From Streptomyces mangrovisoli (GTDB lineage Bacteria > Actinomycetota > Actinomycetes > Streptomycetales > Streptomycetaceae), in the NCBI RefSeq assembly GCF_000974985.2, contig NZ_LAVA02000116.1:1-43868 (forward strand): a DNA stretch of 43,868 nt, read 5' to 3'. The notes beneath the pieces were generated by a model. It was given only the letters and a program-made list of their open reading frames with translations. It did no database searches and was not told the origin of the DNA. A program made the translations under genes and the position numbers. Positions 38,886-43,868 of the stretch are shown piece by piece; within the stretch, counting starts at the first letter, position 1; each line of letters starts with the position of its first letter.

Positions 38886-38912
38886 CTCTCTGACCTGCGG
38901 ATTTGTGCGGTT

Positions 38913-40460
38913 TTATGAGCAGACCGTCCCGGCTGCCGGCACCTTTCCGGTCAGCAGGTAGCCGTTCACCGCCTGCTGCACGCACCGGTTCTTGCTGTCG
39001 TACGCGCCGTGCCCCTGGCCCTTGTACGTCATCTCGACGCCGACCCCCGGGCCGAGGGCCTTCGCCATCTTCCCCGCCCCCTCGTACGGCGTGGCGGGGT
39101 CGCCGGTGTTGCCGACGACGAGGATCGGCGCCGATCCGGTCGCCGAGACGTCGGGGTGGTCGGCCGCGCCGGGCACGGCCCAGTCCGTGCAGCTCACCAT
39201 GGACCAGGCGAGGTAGTCCCCGAACAGCGGGGAGGCGGCCCGGAACTCCGGCAGTTTCTGCTCGACGTAGCCGGGGGTGTAACGCGGCTTGTCGTCGGCG
39301 CAGTTGATGGCGATGTTGGCGGCGGTGATGTTGCTGTACTCGCCGTTCTGGCTGCGGCCGTTGAGGGAGTCGGACAGCAGCATCAGCGTCTTGCCGTCCC
39401 CGCTGTACGCCTCCTCCAGTCCCTGGGTCAGGTAGTCCCAGAAGTCCTTGGAGTACAGGGCCTGCGCGATCCCGCCGGTCGCCGCGGTCTGGGTGAGCCG
39501 GCGCGGGAAGATGCCCTGGATCGGCTTGCGTTCGAGGTCGGCGAGGAGTTTCGCGATGCGGTCCTTCACGTCCTGGGGGGTGTCGCCGACCGGGCAGCCG
39601 TCGCTCTGGGCCGTGCAGTTGGCGGCGTAGTTGTCGAGCGCGAGCTGGAAGCCGCGGGCCTGTCCGAGGGAGGCCTGCTCGGAGTTCTGCGTCGGGTCGA
39701 CGACCGCGTCGAACACGGCACGGCCGACGTTCTTCGGGAACAGATGGGCGTAGACGCCGCCGAGTTCGGTGCCGTAGGAGATGCCGAAGTAGTGCATCTG
39801 CTTGTCGCCGAGGACCCGGCGCATCAGGTCCATGTCCCGGGCCGCGTCGGTGGTGCGCACATGCGGCAGCACCGACTCGGAGTGCTTCTCGCAGGCCGCG
39901 TTGAACTTCTTGGTCTCCTTGACGAGCTGGTCGCGCTCGGCGGCGTCGTCGGGCGTCGCGTCCTGCTGGAAGTAGGCGTCCAGCTGGGCGTCGTCGAGGC
40001 ACTCCACGGGCTTGCTGCGGCCGACCCCGCGCGGGTCGAAGCTCACCAGGTCGTAGCGGGTGCGCAGGGCGGCGTAGTCGTCGCCGAAGGCGGGCAGGGT
40101 CGAGACGCCCGAGCCGCCGGGACCGCCGAAGTTGAAGATCAGCGAGCCGATGCGCCGGTTCGCGGGGCCGCTGGTCCGTGCCCGGATCAGCGCGATGCCG
40201 AGGGTGTCGCCCTTGGGCTTGTTCCAGTCCAGGGGGGCCTTCATCGTGGCGCACTGCCAGCGGGTGCCGTTCGGCAGCGGCGAGGGCGCGGAGCCGCCGC
40301 CCTCCGCCTCGTCGGGGGCCGGACAGTCCTTCCAGTCGAGCTTCTGCGCGTTCAGGTCCACGTCGTTGTCCGAGCCGGAGTCGCAGCCCGCCAGCAGACC
40401 GGACAGCAGGGCGGTGGCGGCGAGCAGGGCGACGGCGCGCGGGCGGGACGGCTTGGGCAT
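38913..40460 (-). CDS. secreted tripeptidyl-aminopeptidase-like lipoprotein (paralogue 2)
   Basis: A 515-aa homologue of the neighbouring peptidase. Signal peptide ending at LLAGC (Cys26), then FNFGGPGGSG, FDPRGVGRSK, the identical nucleophile block HYFGISYGTELGG, the acid in NTGDPATPYEGA and the His in GQGHGAYDSK. A pair of Cys in a mid-protein loop (NCTAQSDGC) is absent from paralogue 1. The start at 40460 has AGGATGGAG just upstream. A much longer open frame continues upstream into the antisense of the flippase gene but has no coding character. The two peptidases probably process overlapping sets of exported peptides at the cell surface. Confidence 0.9.
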   Translation of the reverse strand: MPKPSRPRAVALLAATALLSGLLAGCDSGSDNDVDLNAQKLDWKDCPAPDEAEGGGSAPSPLPNGTRWQCATMKAPLDWNKPKGDTLGIALIRARTSGPANRRIGSLIFNFGGPGGSGVSTLPAFGDDYAALRTRYDLVSFDPRGVGRSKPVECLDDAQLDAYFQQDATPDDAAERDQLVKETKKFNAACEKHSESVLPHVRTTDAARDMDLMRRVLGDKQMHYFGISYGTELGGVYAHLFPKNVGRAVFDAVVDPTQNSEQASLGQARGFQLALDNYAANCTAQSDGCPVGDTPQDVKDRIAKLLADLERKPIQGIFPRRLTQTAATGGIAQALYSKDFWDYLTQGLEEAYSGDGKTLMLLSDSLNGRSQNGEYSNITAANIAINCADDKPRYTPGYVEQKLPEFRAASPLFGDYLAWSMVSCTDWAVPGAADHPDVSATGSAPILVVGNTGDPATPYEGAGKMAKALGPGVGVEMTYKGQGHGAYDSKNRCVQQAVNGYLLTGKVPAAGTVCS

Positions 40461-40602
40461 GACTCCATCCTGCGGTCGCACGGAGCGGGCCGCTCGGGCC
40501 ACGGGCCGTCCGAGGTACGGCGGCGCCGGAGAGGCGCACGGCCGCGCTCCCCGGCGGTGGGCCGCCCCGCGGCCCCTGGAGCGCCCCCTTGCGGATCGGC
40601 CG

Positions 40603-40679
40603 GCGCTCCCCCGAGGGGTCGGGCCGGAGTGCTCCCCGAGGGTCGAGCTGGAGCGCTCCCCGAGGGGTCGGGCTAGAGC
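40603..40679. repeat. 25-26-bp tandem repeat at the end of the flippase-domain gene
   Basis: Three copies of a unit close to CGCTCCCCGAGGGGTCGGGC run from about 40603 to 40679. Each contains CCCC-GA-GGGG, which can fold. The third copy covers the stop codon (40673-40675) of the minus-strand gene, so the repeats serve as its 3' end and possible terminator. The rest of 40461-40602 has no gene. Confidence 0.7.
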
Positions 40680-43645
40680 GCGCCCTTGCGGGTCAGGTGG
40701 TTGAAGGCGAGCCAGCCGGGCAGCACCGGCAGCCACAGGGTCAGCAGCCGGTACAGCAGCACGGCCGGTGCGGCGACCTCCTTGGGCAGGCCCACCGCGA
40801 TCAGGCCGACGGTCAGGGTGGCCTCCACGGCGCCGACGCCGCCCGGGGTCGGTGCGGCGGAGCCGAGCGCGTTGCCCGCGAGGAAGACGACCGCGACGCT
40901 GGCGATGCTCAGTGACGTCGACTGGTCGCCGAACGCGCGGATCGAGGCGTCCAGGCACATCACGAAGCAGGCCGTCAGCAGCAGCATCCCGCCGATGCCG
41001 GTGACGAGCTTCTGGGGCCGCTGGAGCACGTCCAGCATCCGCGGCACGACCCCCGCGAACAGCGACCTCACGCGCGTGACGACGAACTTCCGCAGCAGTG
41101 GCACCGAGGTCACCACGAGGACGAACACCGCCACCGTCAGCAGACCGGCGATGACCGTCCGGGACGGGGACAGCGACGGCGTCTTCTCGGTGCCGGTCAG
41201 ATAGCCGAACGACAGCAGCATCAGGATGTGGCAGCCGAGGCTGAACAGCTGCGAGGCGCCCACGCTCGCCACGGCCCCGCCCGGCCGAACGCCGGAGCGC
41301 TGGAGGAAGCGGGTGTTGAGCGCGACACCGCCGACCGCGGCCGGGGCGACGATCTTCACGAACGATCCGGCGACCTGCGCGGTCACGGTCCGCAGGAAGG
41401 GCACGCGCTCCGGCACGAAACCGAGCAGCGACATCGCCGCCGCCACATAGCTGACGGCGGAGAACAGCACCGCGGCGGCGACCCAGCCCCACTGCGCGTC
41501 GGCGAAGAGCGTGCCGATCTCGAGGTGCGTGAGCTGGCTGAGCAGGTAGTACGCGCCGATGGCGCCCGCGATGAAGCTGATCAGGGTCCGCGGCCGCACC
41601 CGCTCGAGCCGGGCCGGCTCCACGGGGGCCTGCGGCCTGATCCGCAGCACCTGGTGGCGGATCTGGGTGAGCAGGTCCTCCTCGCGGGCCTCGTCGATGG
41701 CCTCGTCGATGGCGCGCTTCTCGGCCCGCGCCTCCGCCCGCACGGTCTTCTTGTCCGGATTCTCCAGCGCGGTGCGCGTGTCGTCGGAGGCCGCCTCGAT
41801 GCGGGCCAGCTTGGCCTGCCGGGACGCCTCCAGGACCGCGTCGCGCTCGCGCTGCGCGCGCTCGCGGCCGAGGCGGCGCAGCGTCGCGCGCGTGGAGCGG
41901 GTGAGCGCGATCGGCTGGAGCATCGGCAGGCAGTTCGCGACGGCGTCCGGGCCGAGGACCTCGACCGCCGAGGACACCGCGCGCTCGGCGCCGACCCGCA
42001 GGCCGAGCGTGGTCAGCAGCTGCGCGACGTCCATGCGCAGCAGCAGGTCTCCGGCGGCGATCTCGCCGCCGCGCAGCTCGGTGAGGATCACGGCGCCGGA
42101 ACGATCCACCAGAACCGCGTCGCCGGCGAGCCGGTTGTGCGCGATGCGCCGCGACTGGAGCGCCTGCACCTGGTGCCAGGTGTGCCGCAGCAGTTCGTCG
42201 GTGATCTCCTCGTCCGCCAGCGAGTCCAGCGTGCGGCCGCCGGTGTGCTCGTAGACCAGCATCACGGCGTCCGGGCCGAGCTCGGAGGTGGCGATCAGCT
42301 TGGGCGCGTTGGCCCCGGCCGCGATGGCGGCGTAGGCGAGCAGGGCCTCCTGCTCCAGGGCCTGGCGAAGCGACTGGAGACTGCTGCGGTTGGCGAAGCC
42401 GCGCAGGGTGAGGTTGCGCCACGCGCGGTAGAAGAAGCCCTGCGCCTGCTGCTCGCGGTCGACCACGGTCACGTCGAGCGGCGGGCCGTCCTCCAGGGTG
42501 ACGAAGTAGCGCCGCCCCCGGTCGGTGTTGTCGGCGGTGTCGAGGTGCTCCTCGCGCGCGGCGCTCACGGGGTGGAAGCCGACCCTCCGCAGGCCCGCCA
42601 TCAGTGTCCGCCCGGTCGGCCGGACGTTGGGCGAGCCGACGGCGTAGAGGGTGCCGTAGGCCACCGTCCAGCCGATGAGCACGGTCAGGATGATCGAGAA
42701 CGGCGTCGTGTAGCCGGTGACCAGCATGGAGAACGCGTCGAGGAGCAGCACGATCCACAGCACGGAGCGCCAGCGCGGGCGGCGTGACATGCCGACGGCC
42801 GTCATGTACGCGATGACGGGCGCGAGATAGCCGTGGACCGGGTCGGTCAGCGCGTGGATGTCGCCGGGGGAGGGCTGGGTGAGCGCCTCCTGGATCGAGC
42901 CGGGGGCGGCCTTCGCCACCCACAGGTCGGTGGCGAGTGTCACACCGTGGGCGAGGACCGCGGCGAGCACGCCGTCGGCGATCCGCAGCCCGTCCCGCTT
43001 GATCAGCCGCTCGATCGCGAAGGCGACCGGGACCAGCAGGATCGCGATGCTGGAGGCCAGCCCGGCGATCTTGATCAGCAGGTCGGGGGCCTGCCCGGTG
43101 CCCTTGTTGATGTCCTGTTCGAGGCCCGAGGTGGTGCCGTGCGCGAAGCCCGCGATGGCCAGCAGGACGGCGATGGCGAGCACGCCCACCAGCAGCCGCA
43201 TCAGGTCGGACGGGCGGTGCACGCGCGCGGGGAGCAGGGGTTCGTCGCCCTCGACCTCGTCCGCGTGGACCTCGTCGGGGTCGTCGGCGCGGCGCGCGGC
43301 GCGCCGGGCGGCGGTCTCCTCGGCGACCTGGTCGGCCTGGTCGGTCTGCTGGTCGGCGGGCCTGCCGGGCTTTTGCCCGGACTGCTTCCGCTCGGACTGC
43401 CGACCGGTGGGTCTGTCGCCCTGCCGCTGCTCGGACCGCCGGTCCGTGGTGCTGTCGGGCGTCCGGTCCGGACGCCGGCCGGCGGGCCGTTCGGGCTCCC
43501 GCTCGGCCCGTGCCTCCGAGGGCTTCGCGCCCCCGCGCCCGGTGGTCCGCTCGGTCTGTCGTTCGGCGGTGCCGCTGGCGTCAGGGCGCGCCGAACCGGC
43601 GGAGGTGCCCTCCGCGCCGTCGGGGTGCACGCCCTGCTGCTTCAT
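40673..43645 (-). CDS. membrane protein: kinase-like domain fused to YbhN/AglD flippase-like domain
   Basis: A 990-aa polytopic protein. Residues 1-140 are disordered and rich in Arg, Glu and Gln. About six helices follow (150-350). A cytosolic region (about 370-600) looks like a degenerate ABC1/RIO-type kinase: ALEQEALLAYAAIAAGANAPKLI, VMLVYEHTGGRTL and AHNRLAGDAVLVDRSGAVILTELRGG stand for the beta-sheet, hinge and catalytic loop, but the final DFG is replaced by TEL, so it may be a pseudokinase. A charged coiled coil (about 600-670) leads to a C-terminal LPG_synthase/YbhN-type domain (685-990) with KIVAPAAVGGVALNTRFLQ and GSAAPTPGGVGAVEATL. Such domains move or modify lipids or lipid-linked sugars. 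Start 43645 is preferred; GTG 43669 is possible. Confidence 0.85.
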   Translation of the reverse strand: MKQQGVHPDGAEGTSAGSARPDASGTAERQTERTTGRGGAKPSEARAEREPERPAGRRPDRTPDSTTDRRSEQRQGDRPTGRQSERKQSGQKPGRPADQQTDQADQVAEETAARRAARRADDPDEVHADEVEGDEPLLPARVHRPSDLMRLLVGVLAIAVLLAIAGFAHGTTSGLEQDINKGTGQAPDLLIKIAGLASSIAILLVPVAFAIERLIKRDGLRIADGVLAAVLAHGVTLATDLWVAKAAPGSIQEALTQPSPGDIHALTDPVHGYLAPVIAYMTAVGMSRRPRWRSVLWIVLLLDAFSMLVTGYTTPFSIILTVLIGWTVAYGTLYAVGSPNVRPTGRTLMAGLRRVGFHPVSAAREEHLDTADNTDRGRRYFVTLEDGPPLDVTVVDREQQAQGFFYRAWRNLTLRGFANRSSLQSLRQALEQEALLAYAAIAAGANAPKLIATSELGPDAVMLVYEHTGGRTLDSLADEEITDELLRHTWHQVQALQSRRIAHNRLAGDAVLVDRSGAVILTELRGGEIAAGDLLLRMDVAQLLTTLGLRVGAERAVSSAVEVLGPDAVANCLPMLQPIALTRSTRATLRRLGRERAQRERDAVLEASRQAKLARIEAASDDTRTALENPDKKTVRAEARAEKRAIDEAIDEAREEDLLTQIRHQVLRIRPQAPVEPARLERVRPRTLISFIAGAIGAYYLLSQLTHLEIGTLFADAQWGWVAAAVLFSAVSYVAAAMSLLGFVPERVPFLRTVTAQVAGSFVKIVAPAAVGGVALNTRFLQRSGVRPGGAVASVGASQLFSLGCHILMLLSFGYLTGTEKTPSLSPSRTVIAGLLTVAVFVLVVTSVPLLRKFVVTRVRSLFAGVVPRMLDVLQRPQKLVTGIGGMLLLTACFVMCLDASIRAFGDQSTSLSIASVAVVFLAGNALGSAAPTPGGVGAVEATLTVGLIAVGLPKEVAAPAVLLYRLLTLWLPVLPGWLAFNHLTRKGAL

Positions 43646-43830
43646 GGTCTCTTCTTGATCTCGTATCACCAGTCACCGCCCGCATGATGGTGGCATGTCC
43701 CACCGACAGACGGGGGCATCAGGGTGCAATTGCGGGGCGCACAGTCTGCCGGAAGCGCCGCCGTGGAGCGAAGCACGCGCGCGGGGGCGAGCGCGTCGCC
43801 GTGTCGGTGGTCTCGGGCAGGATGGGTCGA

Positions 43831-43868
43831 ATGAGCGAGGAGAACCCCCGGGAGGGGGCCTTGGGGGC
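43831..43868 (+). CDS. start of a plus-strand gene cut by the window edge
   Basis: ATG 43831 opens MSEENPREGALG and runs off the window. CAGGAT (43818-43823) lies 7 nt upstream and there is no Shine-Dalgarno, the leaderless pattern seen elsewhere here. In mycobacteria the genes near moeZ include an MGMT-family gene followed by UvrD-type helicases, so that family is a guess; twelve residues cannot confirm it. Between 43646 and 43830 I see no other gene. Confidence 0.45.
   Translation, partial: MSEENPREGALG

Noticed and set aside
38913..42923. Minus-strand open frame of 1336 codons spanning peptidase paralogue 2 and beyond
   Set aside because: Only 38913-40460 encodes the peptidase. The upstream part is an Arg/Ala/Pro-rich shadow of the flippase-domain gene in another frame.
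43693..43830. Short plus-strand ORF beginning ATGTCCCACCG before the final gene
   Set aside because: GC3 is not coding-like, and no ribosome site or recognisable motif supports it.

Overview
The window is a very GC-rich, densely coded stretch typical of a Streptomyces (or close relative) chromosome. Codons end almost always in G or C, GTG starts and ATGA overlaps are common, and several genes appear to be leaderless. No rRNA, tRNA, IS element, prophage or CRISPR is visible. Family names come from motifs and remembered gene order; no search was run.

Left part (1-9.1 kb): tatB, a hypothetical gene, a minus-strand unit (PRC/MgtE_N/CBS protein, DUF1003 protein, Mrp-type Fe-S carrier ATPase), a lipoprotein with a possible Tat signal, a split-barrel-like protein with a CorA-type Mg transporter, and a SUFU-like protein. 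This resembles the actinobacterial sigE-rseA-htrA-tatB-mrp-mgtE-corA neighbourhood known from mycobacteria. Middle (9.1-15.8 kb): an MFS exporter with a palindromic operator candidate, a zinc-ribbon protein, a PHP phosphoesterase, a MarC protein behind a 500-bp block of tandem repeats, a 50-aa protein, a NYN-domain protein and an alpha/beta hydrolase.

Core block (15.9-24.7 kb): RhlE-like DEAD-box helicase with a long repetitive tail and an apparent CTG start, ferritin-like/MiaE-like protein, small membrane protein, DUF3107, TetR, acidic small protein, alpha/beta hydrolase and a DUF3152 putative metzincin. With moeZ at 36 kb this matches the mycobacterial rhlE-to-moeZ block. Between DUF3152 and moeZ lie about 11 kb that this block lacks. 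They hold a leaderless 33-aa ORF with its own terminator, a complete oligopeptide ABC importer (binding lipoprotein, two permeases, fused double ATPase) and a four-gene exopolysaccharide-like operon (PelF-type glycosyltransferase, polytopic membrane protein, sugar-nucleotide epimerase, spherulin-4/GH135-like protein).

Right part (36-43.9 kb): moeZ behind a sigma-R-type promoter, two tandem secreted tripeptidyl-aminopeptidase-like lipoproteins, and a large membrane protein joining a degenerate kinase-like domain to a YbhN/AglD-type flippase domain. The last 38 bases open a further plus-strand gene.

The most interesting material is the block between DUF3152 and moeZ. Here short ORFs overlap operon genes at ATGA/TAGTG junctions, one encoding a 26-aa peptide with Asn at every third residue. 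A leader-ORF-plus-terminator arrangement precedes the peptide importer, and the Pel-like polysaccharide operon ends in a hydrolase with an altered presumed active site.
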